A stretch of DNA of 64,000 bases. It comes from Bifidobacterium biavatii DSM 23969 (GTDB taxonomy: Bacteria; Actinomycetota; Actinomycetes; Actinomycetales; Bifidobacteriaceae). The translations under genes and the position numbers were made by a program. Under the pieces are notes generated by a model. It saw only the letters and a list, made by a program, of their open reading frames with translations, was not told where the DNA came from and ran no database searches. This document shows, one piece after another, positions 14,849 through 23,663 of the stretch (positions are counted from its first letter, which is position 1; each line of letters opens with the position of its first letter). The DNA is taken from NCBI RefSeq assembly GCF_000741165.1, contig NZ_JGYN01000008.1, positions 1-64,000 on the forward strand, read 5' to 3'.

Positions 14849-14852
14849 ACAC

Positions 14853-14899
14853 AAAAAAGAGGGGAGTGCGACCGGCCTTATCGCCGATCACACGCCCCC
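14853..14899 (-). terminator. Terminator of the integrase gene
   Basis: A 16-base imperfect stem (GGGGAGTGCGACCGGC with GCCGATCACACGCCCC, three mismatches) is followed, in the minus direction, by TCTTTTTT. It sits between the convergent protease and integrase genes and may serve both. Confidence 0.65.
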
Positions 14900-14904
14900 G
14901 TTGT

Positions 14905-16101
14905 TCATGCTCCCAGATCGGGGACGGCGCTCATGGTGCGCGCCAACGCCTGCGGCGACCAATGCGTATACCGTGCCGTCGTCTCGATATCCGCATGACC
15001 CATGATCAGCATCCGTTCGTCATCCGACGCGCCCGACTCGCCGATCACCGTCGACAGCCAATGCCGCGCACTGTACACGTCCACAGAAGGCAAGCCCGCA
15101 GCCTCCAAACAACGCCGCCACCGCTTCCGCTCCGTTTCACCCATCAACGGCCGCCCATACGCGTTCGCGAACATCAACTGACGGTCACCAATACCCCAAC
15201 AGGCGACATGCTCCCACAGGCGACGCCACAGGTCTTCGGAAATGGGAATGAACCGGTTGCCGCGTTCGCTTTTCGGCGTCGTCAACCACCGGCAGCCGTA
15301 CAGGTGCGTCGCCGTCAGCCATGCGGGGATGACGGCCTGCTCGCCTCCCGTGTACCGTTGGATCTGCTGGCACACGTTGATGCCGGGCACGCCATGCCGG
15401 CGTTCCAACTGGAACGGCATGAGCGCGTACCGTTCACCCGGGCGCATGCCGGTCGAGAACGCGAGCTCGAACATGAGCCGCCACATGTCCCGTTCCTCCA
15501 CCGTGTCCGTAGCGCTCTGGTACTCGTATACGGCGGCGAGCAGGCGTTTCGGATCGTCCGACGAGAGCACGGCGCGCGTCCGCTTGCGGTTCTTCCTGCG
15601 CTTCACGTGCCGCATGGGCGTGATGTCGATCAGCCCCTCGTATTCGGCGTCGTCGAGCATGGCGGACAGGACGCTCAGATAGCAGTTGATGGTCGACTGG
15701 GAACGGCCGCGCTGCAGGCCGCGGATCATGCGCTGGATGTCGTCGGCGCGCAGCGCGGCCAGGCGGATTCCTCCGATGTGCTCGCACATGGCGCGCATCC
15801 AACTGTTCTCGTTGCCCCACGTGTTGGGTTTGACGTCCTTGCGGTGGTCTTCCATCCACCGGTTGGCGTAGTCGCGCACGTAGGGGCTGGTGGTGGAGCG
15901 GATCATGCCGGTGCGCTCGTATTCGCTGACCTTTTCGTCGAAGCGTGCGCGTGCTTCGGACTTGACCTTGCCCGTCGCTTCGATGTATCGGCGTTTGCCG
16001 GTGGCGGGATCCGGGTCGATCTCGCGTCGGAAATGCCACGTGCCGTTCTTGTCCTTGAACGCGCCGCCGGCGCCTTTGGTGCGTCTCGCGTTGGCTGCCA
16101 T
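14905..16101 (-). CDS. int: Tyrosine-type site-specific integrase
   Basis: A 398-residue phage integrase: an N-terminal arm-binding region (GAGGAFKDKNGTWHFRREID), a SAM-like core-binding domain (about 65-150), and a catalytic domain with TGMRPGE (Arg I), YSARHW (box II, where the usual first His is Tyr), LIMGHADIETT and the nucleophile in ARYTHW. It integrates and, with an excisionase, excises the element. Strong GGGAGGG before the ATG at 16101. Repeats at 16122-16159 look like its arm sites. The attachment core should be just to the right, before metE. Confidence 0.92.
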   Translation of the reverse strand: MAANARRTKGAGGAFKDKNGTWHFRREIDPDPATGKRRYIEATGKVKSEARARFDEKVSEYERTGMIRSTTSPYVRDYANRWMEDHRKDVKPNTWGNENSWMRAMCEHIGGIRLAALRADDIQRMIRGLQRGRSQSTINCYLSVLSAMLDDAEYEGLIDITPMRHVKRRKNRKRTRAVLSSDDPKRLLAAVYEYQSATDTVEERDMWRLMFELAFSTGMRPGERYALMPFQLERRHGVPGINVCQQIQRYTGGEQAVIPAWLTATHLYGCRWLTTPKSERGNRFIPISEDLWRRLWEHVACWGIGDRQLMFANAYGRPLMGETERKRWRRCLEAAGLPSVDVYSARHWLSTVIGESGASDDERMLIMGHADIETTARYTHWSPQALARTMSAVPDLGA

Positions 16102-16121
16102 GATACCCTCCCTGACTGGTT

Positions 16122-16159
16122 GGGAGTACACTCTAAAGTCCACTCTATGCGGGAGTACA
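16122..16159. repeat. Direct repeats upstream of int (candidate integrase arm sites)
   Basis: GGGAGTACA occurs at 16122-16130 and again at 16151-16159. CACTCTA occurs at 16129-16135 and 16141-16147. Paired short direct repeats beside int are typical arm-type binding sites and may also overlap the int promoter. Confidence 0.5.
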
Positions 16160-16388
16160 GTGGGTGGAAAACGGCGGAAAATCAACGTTTCTCAAAATCG
16201 CCAAAACAACGGGTTTTGAGACGTTCAATGTCGTATTTTCCGCAGAATTCCAACGGTTTTCAAGCCTTCCAGCCGGTCCTAGAGTTATAGATCAGCTTTA
16301 TAACGACACCCAAGTTGTCCTGATGCCTTATGGCAGGCCGATCTGTGATAGGTTTGCCGGGTTGCATTCGTAAGATTCGGGAGGAACC

Positions 16389-18692
16389 ATGTCCGCACTG
16401 ACTTCCGTTTCCGGTTTTCCGCGCATCGGCCAGAACCGCGAACTGAAGAAGATCATCGAAGCCTACTGGAAGGGCGCCGCCTCGCTCGACGATGTGCGCG
16501 CGACCGCCAAGGAGCTGCGTGCCAAGCACTGGAAGCTGCAGGCCGCCGCCGGCGTCGACCTGATCCCCAGCAATGACTTCAGCTACTACGACCAGCTGCT
16601 CGACACGGCGATCCTGCTCAACGTGATCCCGCAGCGCTACCAGCGCCTCGCCTTCGACAACCCGGAGGAGACCCTGTTCGCGATGGCCCGCGGCTATCAG
16701 GGCGACAAGGGCGACGTGACCGCTCTGCCGATGAAGAAGTGGTTCACCACCAACTACCACTATCTCGTGCCGGAAATCGAACCGTCCACCGAGATCAAGC
16801 TCAACGGCACCAAGCCGTTCGACGAGTTCAATGAGGCCAAGGCGCTCGGCATCGACACCAAGCCGGTGCTCATCGGCCCGTACACGTTCCTCAAGCTCGC
16901 CCGCAACGATCAGGCCGAGGAGATCGAGTACGACAAGGGCCTCGTCAACGCGGTCGCCGCCGTGTACGCCGAAGTGCTTGTCAAGTTCGCCGAACTCGGC
17001 GCCGCGTGGGTGCAGATCGACGAGCCGTACCTCGTGCTCGACAAGGAGCCGGGCGACGTCGAACTGTTCAAGAGCCTGTACACGAAGATCCTGCCCGCCC
17101 GCGGCGGCAAGGTCAAGGTGCTGCTCAACACCTACTTCGGCCACATCGCTGACGTGTACGAGACCGTCAACCTGCTCGGCTTCGACGGCATCGGCCTCGA
17201 CCTCAACGAAGGCAAGGACGAGAACCTCGCCGCCGTCCAGCAGCACGGCGTTAACTCCGCGACGACGATCTTCGCCGGCGTGGTCAACGGCCGCAACATC
17301 TGGCGCAACAACTACGCCGTCAGCCTCGGCCTGATCGACGCGCTCAAGCAGGTCACGCCGAACGTGGCCGTGTCCACCGCGTCCTCCCTGCTGCATGTGC
17401 CGTTCAGCACCGAAGGCGAGACCGCACTCGACCCGGCCGTGCTCAAGCACTTCGCGTTCGCCGTCGAAAAGGTCGGCGAACTGGTCGAGATCGCCAAGCT
17501 GACCGATGCGAGCGACGACGAGAAGAAGGCGTCCGCCGAACTCGCCGCGAACCAGGCGCTGTTTGACGGCACGCGCGTCGCCGCCGATCCGGCCGTCGCC
17601 GATCGTCTGTCCAAGCTGACGGACGCCGACTTCGTCCGCCAGCCGGCCCGCGCCGAACGCCAGAAGGAGCAGCGCGAGGCGCTTGGCTTGCCGCTGCTGC
17701 CGACCACTACGATCGGCTCCTTCCCGCAGACCAAGGAGATCCGCGCCGAGCGCGCGCGCTTCCGCAAGGGCGAGATCACCAAGGAAGCGTACGACGCGTT
17801 CATCAAGGAGCAGATCGACGCCTGCATCAAGCATCAGGAGGAGATCGGCCTTGACGTGCTCGTCCACGGCGAGTTCGAACGCAACGATATGGTCGAGTAC
17901 TTCGGCCAGAACCTCAACGGCTTCCTGTTCACCAAGAACGCGTGGGTGCAGTCCTACGGCACCCGCTGCGTTAAGCCCCCGATCGTGTGGGGCGACGTCT
18001 CGCGCGCCAAGCCGATCACTGTCGAATGGTCCGCATACGCGCAGAGCCGCACGAACCACGTCATGAAGGGCATGCTCACCGGACCGGTCACCATCCTCAA
18101 CTGGTCTTGGCCACGCGAGGACATCACCCACGAGCAGCAGACCCAGCAGCTCGCCCTCGCCATCCGCGACGAGGTGCTCGACCTTGAGGCCGCCGGCATC
18201 AAGGTCATTCAGATCGACGAGGCTGCGCTGCGTGAGAAGCTGCCGCTGCGCAAGACCGACTGGCACAAGAAGTACCTCGACTGGGCTATTCCGGCGTTCC
18301 GTCTCGTGCACTCCGGCGTTAAGCCGACCACGCAGATCCACACGCACATGTGCTACTCGGAGTTCAATGACATCATCCGCGACATCGACGCGATGGACGC
18401 CGACGTGATCTCCTTCGAGGCGTCCCGCGGCGATCTGGTCGTGCTCGACGCGATCCACGACGCGCACTTCGAAACCGAGGCCGGCCCGGGCGTCTACGAC
18501 ATCCACTCGCCGCGCATCCCGTCCGAAGCGGAGATCGAGGAGCGCATCCACGAGATCCTCAAGAAGATGGACGTCGAGAAGGTGTGGATCAACCCCGACT
18601 GCGGTCTGAAGACCCGCGGCAACGCCGAAACCTGGCCGAGCCTCGAGCATCTGGTCGCCGCGGCCAAGGCCGTGCGCGCTCAGCTTGCGTGA
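16389..18692 (+). CDS. metE: Cobalamin-independent methionine synthase
   Basis: A 767-residue MetE. It transfers the methyl group of 5-methyltetrahydrofolate (polyglutamate) to homocysteine to form methionine, without B12. The N-terminal half opens with [20 protein letters not shown]; the catalytic half has [23 protein letters not shown], and the zinc ligands in THMCYSEF (near 648) and [10 protein letters not shown] (near 737). Length matches the family. GGGAGGAACC precedes the ATG. The 16190-16388 leader shows no recognisable riboswitch. metF lies downstream, supplying its methyl donor. Confidence 0.97.
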   Translation: MSALTSVSGFPRIGQNRELKKIIEAYWKGAASLDDVRATAKELRAKHWKLQAAAGVDLIPSNDFSYYDQLLDTAILLNVIPQRYQRLAFDNPEETLFAMARGYQGDKGDVTALPMKKWFTTNYHYLVPEIEPSTEIKLNGTKPFDEFNEAKALGIDTKPVLIGPYTFLKLARNDQAEEIEYDKGLVNAVAAVYAEVLVKFAELGAAWVQIDEPYLVLDKEPGDVELFKSLYTKILPARGGKVKVLLNTYFGHIADVYETVNLLGFDGIGLDLNEGKDENLAAVQQHGVNSATTIFAGVVNGRNIWRNNYAVSLGLIDALKQVTPNVAVSTASSLLHVPFSTEGETALDPAVLKHFAFAVEKVGELVEIAKLTDASDDEKKASAELAANQALFDGTRVAADPAVADRLSKLTDADFVRQPARAERQKEQREALGLPLLPTTTIGSFPQTKEIRAERARFRKGEITKEAYDAFIKEQIDACIKHQEEIGLDVLVHGEFERNDMVEYFGQNLNGFLFTKNAWVQSYGTRCVKPPIVWGDVSRAKPITVEWSAYAQSRTNHVMKGMLTGPVTILNWSWPREDITHEQQTQQLALAIRDEVLDLEAAGIKVIQIDEAALREKLPLRKTDWHKKYLDWAIPAFRLVHSGVKPTTQIHTHMCYSEFNDIIRDIDAMDADVISFEASRGDLVVLDAIHDAHFETEAGPGVYDIHSPRIPSEAEIEERIHEILKKMDVEKVWINPDCGLKTRGNAETWPSLEHLVAAAKAVRAQLA

Positions 18693-18736
18693 GCCTGACA
18701 GCCGACACAGGTTGCAAACAGTAATCGCATGACGCA

Positions 18737-18774
18737 ATTATGGCTCCTTCGGTTCGTGCCGGGGGAGCCGTAAT
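18737..18774 (+). terminator. Hairpin between metE and metF
   Basis: Eleven-pair stem (ATTATGGCTCC with GGAGCCGTAAT, one G-U) with a 16-base loop, no U-tract. Could end or attenuate metE transcription before metF. Confidence 0.5.
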
Positions 18775-18852
18775 CATATGCAGCCATCCATAAACCGTCA
18801 CAGGACAACTCGACCGCCGCAACGTGCGACGGGCGTGCAAGGAGCAGAACCC

Positions 18853-19700
18853 ATGCACAATCCGATCTTTTCCCTTGAAGTGTTCCCGCCGAAGCGCGAC
18901 GCTCCGGTCGGTACCATTTACGACGCGCTCGACGGGCTCGAAGGCATCAAGCCGGACTTCATCTCGGTGACGTACGGCCACGGCACACACGCCGACCGCA
19001 CCGCCACTGCGCGCATCGCCAACACGATCCGCAAGGGGAATACCAGATTCCAGCCGTGGCGCACCTGACCGCCCTGTATTCGGACAAGGAACGCATCGAT
19101 GATGCGCTCAACCTGTTCGAGGAGGCCAAGGTCAGCGGCGTGCTCGCTCTGCGCGGCGATCATCTCGACGGGCTGGAGCCGGTCGGCGTGTTCGACCATG
19201 CCAGCGATCTGATCGCCTACATCCACGAACGCAAACCGTATCTCAAGATCTTCGCCGCCTGCTATCCGGAAGGTCACATCGAATCCAAGTCGCTCGACGA
19301 GGACATCGAGCACCTGAAGACCAAGGTCGATGCGGGTGCCACGCATCTGATCTCCCAGCTGTTCTACGACAACGAGAATTTCTACGAGTTCGTCGACAAG
19401 GCGCGTGCCGCCGGCATCCACGCGCCGATCGAGGCGGGCATCATGCCGATCACCTCCGCCAAGTCGGTGTACGCGATGGCGGCCAAGAACCGCACGGAAA
19501 TCCCTAAGTACGTGGTCTCCCTGCTCGACAAGTGGGGCGACGACCTGCCGTCGCTGCGCGCGGCCGGCGTCAACTACGCCTCGCAGCAGATCACTGATCT
19601 GCTGGCCAACGACGTGAACGGCATCCATCTGTACACCATGAACCGCCCGGCCAACGCCCGGCGCATCTGGCACAACGTGGAGTCGCTGTTCGGCCGCTGA
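18853..19700 (+). pseudogene. metF: Methylenetetrahydrofolate reductase, frameshifted at a G run
   Basis: MetF reduces 5,10-methylene-THF to the 5-methyl-THF used by MetE. The N-terminal part (MHNPIFSLEVFPPKRDAPVG, residues 1-62) runs into a stop at 19066-19068, while the rest (AHLTALYSDK to NVESLFGR) is intact in another frame. The break is at GGGG, 19035-19038. One extra G would give IRKG-EYQIPAVAHLTALY, a normal MetF sequence. A good AAGGAG precedes the ATG. Either the gene is broken, or the run is a sequencing error or a slippery site. Without MetF the cell could not make methyl donor by this route. Confidence 0.85.
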
Positions 19701-19747
19701 CGGTCGCATCCGGAACCGGGGGAAACGCCGGAATCCTTCCCAAGAAG

Positions 19748-19814
19748 CCGCATTCGCGACGTCGTATCGACGTACATTAACGTACCTTGACGTTCGCGGA
19801 TGCGGTTTTCGTGT
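19748..19814 (+). terminator. Terminator after metF
   Basis: Twelve-pair stem (CCGCATTCGCGA with TCGCGGATGCGG, one G-U) enclosing further short repeats, followed by TTTTCGTGTTTT. Confidence 0.75.
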
Positions 19815-19901
19815 TTTGGCACGTGTTTCACAATGCCGACTGCGCAGCGGGCGTCCGGGCATCGGCACATTCCCGGACGCCTGCTGCCGGTGTGTCGCGA
19901 C

Positions 19902-19931
19902 TTGCGCTTTACTACAACGCTGAAGTATAGT
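19902..19931 (+). promoter_or_regulatory. Promoter of the binding-protein gene with LacI-type operator
   Basis: TTGCGC (19902-19907), 18 bases, TATAGT (19926-19931). The 18-base dyad TACTACAACGCTGAAGTA (19910-19927, 14 of 18 positions symmetrical, central CG) fills the spacer. This is the usual geometry of LacI-family operators. The likely regulator is encoded at 23664-24746. Confidence 0.6.
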
Positions 19932-20007
19932 GATGGCAACGCTTGGAACGGTGAAGTTCATTCCAGGTGATCGTAAGGCAACGAAGCTCGAGAAAGGAAG
20001 CAGGACG

Positions 20008-21615
20008 ATGATTCGTCGCAACGCAGCAGGAGCCGGACTCAGGTCCGGAAAGCGCATCACCGCAATCACCGCCGGCACGCTGGCGATGGCCATGGCGCTG
20101 GCCGGATGCGGCGCCGGAAACTCCGGCGAAAAGGACGCCGACGGCAAGCCGGTGGTGAAGGTGCAGGTGATCATCGGTTCGGCCACCAAGCAGATGAAGA
20201 CCATGAACTGGTGGAAGAAGCTCGAGGCCGCCTGCGACTGCACGATCAAATGGCAGACCACGCTCGACTCCCAGTGGAACCAGCAGAAAAGCGCCATCCT
20301 CGCCTCCGGCGACATCGCCGACCTGAGCATCGGCGCCTATTCGGCCGACGACTTCGCCAAGAACCAGATCTTCGAGGATCTGTCCGACGATCTGGACAAG
20401 ATGCCCAACGCCAAGAAGTACCTTGAATCCGACGACTTCGCGCGCAGGTACGCCACCAATCTGGAAGGGAAGCTGCTGCAGATCCCGTCGGACGTGTCCG
20501 CGCGCAACACCAACCTCGTGGGCGGCCAGACCATGATGATCAACAAGACCTGGCTCGACAAGCTCGGTCTCAAGGTGCCGACCACGTGGGACGAATTCAC
20601 CAATGTGCTCAAGGCGTTCAAGACGCAGGACCCGAACGGCAACGGCAAGGCCGACGAAATCCCGTTCGACATCCGCGCGCTCGGCACCGGCGGCTTCGGC
20701 TGGTGGGGACCGTACCTGCTCATGAACTCGACCGGCATCGAATACTCCGTCACCACCAGCGGCGGCACGGGCATTTACGTCAAGGACGGCAAGGTCGGCA
20801 ACTACATCGTCTCCGACCAGTTCCGTCAGGTCACCGAATACCTGCATCAGCTCATGGCCGACGGCCTGGTGCCGTCCGACGCGATCACCAAGACCGACGA
20901 CAAGTACTACGCCGAGCTCAAGGGCGACGGCAAGGCGCCCACCGTCGGCGTGGCCTTCGGCTGGAACACGCTGGACTCGTTCGGCACGGACTTCAACGAC
21001 CAGTACGTGACCATGGCGGCCCCGGTCGCGCCGGGTGCCGACAAGGCGACGTGGACCACCGGCCAGCCGGACGTGTACGCGGGCGCCGCGGTCAAGGCCG
21101 ACAGCCCCTACAAGGAGCAGGTGTACAAGATCATCGACAAGTGGCTGGAACCGGACATGGTCGTCCAGTCGTACTACGGCGACCTTGACACGTATGTGAC
21201 CAAGAACGGCGACCTGGACTACACGATCAAGCCGGAGGGCCAGGCCGACCCGACCGTGCAGGTGTCCCTGTACAACCACGGCCTCGCCTACCTGCCCGAA
21301 GGCATCAAGATCGAGGGCGTCGACGACGTCGACCGCTCCAACCGCGACTGGATGGTCTACAAGGACCAGCAGGCCGCGACGGACAGCGACGACTACCTGC
21401 CCAACTACGTCGTGCCCAGCGACGAGGACATGACCACCATCTCCAACAACAACACGCAGATCTTCGACTACGCCACGCCGATCATTGCCTCGTGGATCGC
21501 CAAGGGCGGACTCGACGACGCGTCGTGGAAGAGCTACGTCGAGGGCGTGAAGAACCTCGGCGTCGAACAGAACGTCGAACTGTGGCAGAAGTGGTACGAC
21601 AAGTACACGAAGTGA
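20008..21615 (+). CDS. Sugar ABC transporter substrate-binding lipoprotein (family 1)
   Basis: A 535-residue extracellular solute-binding protein. The signal peptide has a basic start (MIRRNAAGAGLRSGKR), a hydrophobic core and the lipobox LAGC, so it is anchored outside the membrane. The mature part has the family-1 layout: GSATKQMKTMNWWKKLE, ASGDIADLSIG, DPNGNGKADEIPFDIRA. The large size suggests an oligosaccharide ligand. No permease or ATPase genes lie nearby, so it must use a transporter encoded elsewhere or be an orphan. It is followed by a GH43 enzyme. I chose the ATG at 20008, because AAAGGAAG precedes it. Confidence 0.88.
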   Translation: MIRRNAAGAGLRSGKRITAITAGTLAMAMALAGCGAGNSGEKDADGKPVVKVQVIIGSATKQMKTMNWWKKLEAACDCTIKWQTTLDSQWNQQKSAILASGDIADLSIGAYSADDFAKNQIFEDLSDDLDKMPNAKKYLESDDFARRYATNLEGKLLQIPSDVSARNTNLVGGQTMMINKTWLDKLGLKVPTTWDEFTNVLKAFKTQDPNGNGKADEIPFDIRALGTGGFGWWGPYLLMNSTGIEYSVTTSGGTGIYVKDGKVGNYIVSDQFRQVTEYLHQLMADGLVPSDAITKTDDKYYAELKGDGKAPTVGVAFGWNTLDSFGTDFNDQYVTMAAPVAPGADKATWTTGQPDVYAGAAVKADSPYKEQVYKIIDKWLEPDMVVQSYYGDLDTYVTKNGDLDYTIKPEGQADPTVQVSLYNHGLAYLPEGIKIEGVDDVDRSNRDWMVYKDQQAATDSDDYLPNYVVPSDEDMTTISNNNTQIFDYATPIIASWIAKGGLDDASWKSYVEGVKNLGVEQNVELWQKWYDKYTK

Positions 21616-21673
21616 CGTTGCCGGCGAGTTCCGGTAAGTCACGCCGTAACGGTTGACGCAGCCGCCAGTCCGA

Positions 21674-21711
21674 GCGAAGACCGGCCGCCCCTCGGGACGA
21701 CCGGTCTTCGC
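21674..21711 (+). other. Intercistronic hairpin between binding protein and GH43 genes
   Basis: Perfect 11-pair stem GCGAAGACCGG/CCGGTCTTCGC, 16-base loop, no U-tract. Such 3' hairpins often protect an upstream binding-protein mRNA and lower expression of the next gene. Confidence 0.6.
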
Positions 21712-21764
21712 ATGAGCCAATCGTCGCGGGAATCGTCCGAACGACAAGGAGAAAGAGCACCATC

Positions 21765-23648
21765 ATGACTACGACCGGCACTGTCGCCGTCTACACCAAG
21801 TCCGGCGACGGCACGTACACGAATTCCGCGTTCGCCGGGGCGGGCGAGCTGTGCGATCTCGAATGCGCCATGCATCTCGCCGTCCGACGCGGTGACGGTC
21901 CGTTCGTGCCCATGCGCAACGATACGGCCGTATTGTTTGCGGTTGCGGACGAGCCGACCGACGAGCGTCCGCGCGGCGTCACGAAAACGCTGGCCGATCC
22001 GTGGCTGGTCGCCCGCCCCGACGGAGGATGGATGGTCATGGCCGTGCGCCGGAACCGGCACGGCGCCGACGACCGGCACGCCGGCGACGCAATGCTGTTC
22101 CGTTCCGCCAATCTGGTCGACTATGAGCCGGACGGATACCTGCGTCTGTCCGATACGCCGATCCGCAACCCGCGATGCGTGTGGAACCGGCGTTCCGGGC
22201 GATATCTGATCGAATGGCGCGACGAACGCGGCGTTCGGCAGGCCGAATCGGCTGACCTGCGTTCGATCGGCGACGTGTGGACGATCAGCGACTTCACGCT
22301 GCAGCCGATTCCGGACGATGCGCTGGGCATCGACGGCGCGATCGCCGGCAATGCGATCGCCGTCGACGAACGCACGCTGGATACCGTGGAAGGCAGGTTG
22401 GGCGTCATCCGCAACGCCGCCGTCGACCAGCCGACGGTACGACTGCGTGCCTTGCACCTGGGCGCGCACGGCGGCGACGTGGACGCAACCGGCACGACGT
22501 CATTGGCCGTGCCGCACACCGTCGTCTGCCGCTATTCAGACGGGTCGACGCACGCCAAGCAGGTCGTGTGGAACGCCGACGACCTCGCCCGCATCGACAT
22601 GACCGTGCCGGGATCGTATGCGGTGCGCGGCCGCATCATCATGCGCGAACGCCCGTTCCCGTTCATACCGGACCATCTCGGCGACCCGTGCATCTGCCGG
22701 TTCCGCGGACGCTACTACCTGACCGGCTCCCAGCTCGACGGCATCGTCGTCCGCTGCGCGGACACCATCGACGGACTGGCCGCCGCCGCGCCGCAACGAA
22801 TCGTCACCGTGTCCTCCGACGGCAAGGACAACGTGTGGGCACAGGAAATGCACGTCATCGACGGCACCGCATACGTGTTCACCACGCTCGGGCCGGACGG
22901 CTGGAGCAGCGTGCAGGCCGTCGTCTTCCGATGCGACGGCGACCCGATGGATCCGAATGCGTGGGAGCCCGCACGCCACGTGGTGCGGCCGGACGGTTCG
23001 CTGCTCGCGCACGGCGGCATTTCGCTCGACATGACCTATTTCGAAGTGGGATCAGTCAGCTACGTGATGTGGTCCGGCAGGCGGTTCCGAGACCGCACCT
23101 CCGGCGCGGACGGCGTGTATCCGGCCAACGTGTACATTGCCACCGTCGACCGGTCCGAACCGTGGCGGCTGACCAGCGATCCGGTGTGCGTGATGCGGCC
23201 GCTGTACGGCTGGGACCGTTGCGAGACGGAAGTGGACGAAGGCCCGTACCTGCTGCGGCACGGAGACGACCTGTTCGTCACCGTGTCCGGTTCGAGCACC
23301 GGGCTGGCCGACCTGTACTGCGTGGGCCTGCTGCACGCCAAGGCCGGCAGCGATTTGCTCGACCCGGCGTCATGGCGCGAGCTCGGATACCCGATCCTCA
23401 CCAAGGAAAGCGTGCCGGGGGAGTATGGCCCCGGGCACAACAGCTTCGTCACCGACCCCGATACGGGCGACGACCTGCTCGTCTACCATGCCGTGCCGCA
23501 TGACGAGCGCAACGTGGCGCAGGAACGCCACACGGGCATCCGCCGCGTCCACTGGGCGGCCAGCGGCTACCCGTATCTCGAAATGACGCCGGAACGGGAC
23601 TGCGATCCGCGGCTGCGCGACGTGACACTCACCGTCATCGTCGAATAG
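21765..23648 (+). CDS. Glycoside hydrolase family 43-like enzyme, intracellular
   Basis: A 627-residue protein without a signal peptide. Its layout appears to be two beta-propeller-like halves joined by a bacterial Ig-like segment (about 245-285, VVCRYSDGSTHAKQVVWNAD). The C-terminal half (from 295) is the clearer GH43 part: DHLGDPCICRFRGRYYLTGS, then DEGPYLLRHGDDLFVTVSG with the probable general acid Glu, and GPGHNSFVTDPDTGDDLLVY. GH43 enzymes remove arabinose or xylose units. It should act on oligosaccharides imported by the lipoprotein system encoded upstream. AAGGAG precedes the start. Confidence 0.8.
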   Translation: MTTTGTVAVYTKSGDGTYTNSAFAGAGELCDLECAMHLAVRRGDGPFVPMRNDTAVLFAVADEPTDERPRGVTKTLADPWLVARPDGGWMVMAVRRNRHGADDRHAGDAMLFRSANLVDYEPDGYLRLSDTPIRNPRCVWNRRSGRYLIEWRDERGVRQAESADLRSIGDVWTISDFTLQPIPDDALGIDGAIAGNAIAVDERTLDTVEGRLGVIRNAAVDQPTVRLRALHLGAHGGDVDATGTTSLAVPHTVVCRYSDGSTHAKQVVWNADDLARIDMTVPGSYAVRGRIIMRERPFPFIPDHLGDPCICRFRGRYYLTGSQLDGIVVRCADTIDGLAAAAPQRIVTVSSDGKDNVWAQEMHVIDGTAYVFTTLGPDGWSSVQAVVFRCDGDPMDPNAWEPARHVVRPDGSLLAHGGISLDMTYFEVGSVSYVMWSGRRFRDRTSGADGVYPANVYIATVDRSEPWRLTSDPVCVMRPLYGWDRCETEVDEGPYLLRHGDDLFVTVSGSSTGLADLYCVGLLHAKAGSDLLDPASWRELGYPILTKESVPGEYGPGHNSFVTDPDTGDDLLVYHAVPHDERNVAQERHTGIRRVHWAASGYPYLEMTPERDCDPRLRDVTLTVIVE

Positions 23649-23663
23649 CCGAATGGCGCAGCG

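Larger units (their letters stand above)
1..16260. mobile_element. Prophage-like integrated element (early, lysogeny and integration modules), with an IS30 at its left
   Basis: This block has phage architecture. A long leftward run of small overlapping genes (helicase-primase, PD-(D/E)XK nuclease, RusA-like resolvase, antirepressor, Cro-like regulators) diverges from a rightward repressor operon, and a tyrosine integrase closes the right side next to metE. The right boundary must lie between the integrase start (16101) and metE (16389). The left boundary is outside the window or hidden by the IS30. HNH nucleases like the one at 347-742 commonly precede terminase genes, so structural genes could continue to the left. 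Neither att core is identified; limits are approximate. Confidence 0.85.

Noticed and set aside
16190-16388. Possible SAM or T-box riboswitch before metE
   Set aside because: No conserved core is visible; the region is short and probably contains the prophage junction.
16260-18737. 825-codon open frame antisense to metE
   Set aside because: It mirrors the GC-rich codon pattern of metE, has no known motifs, and metE is certain.
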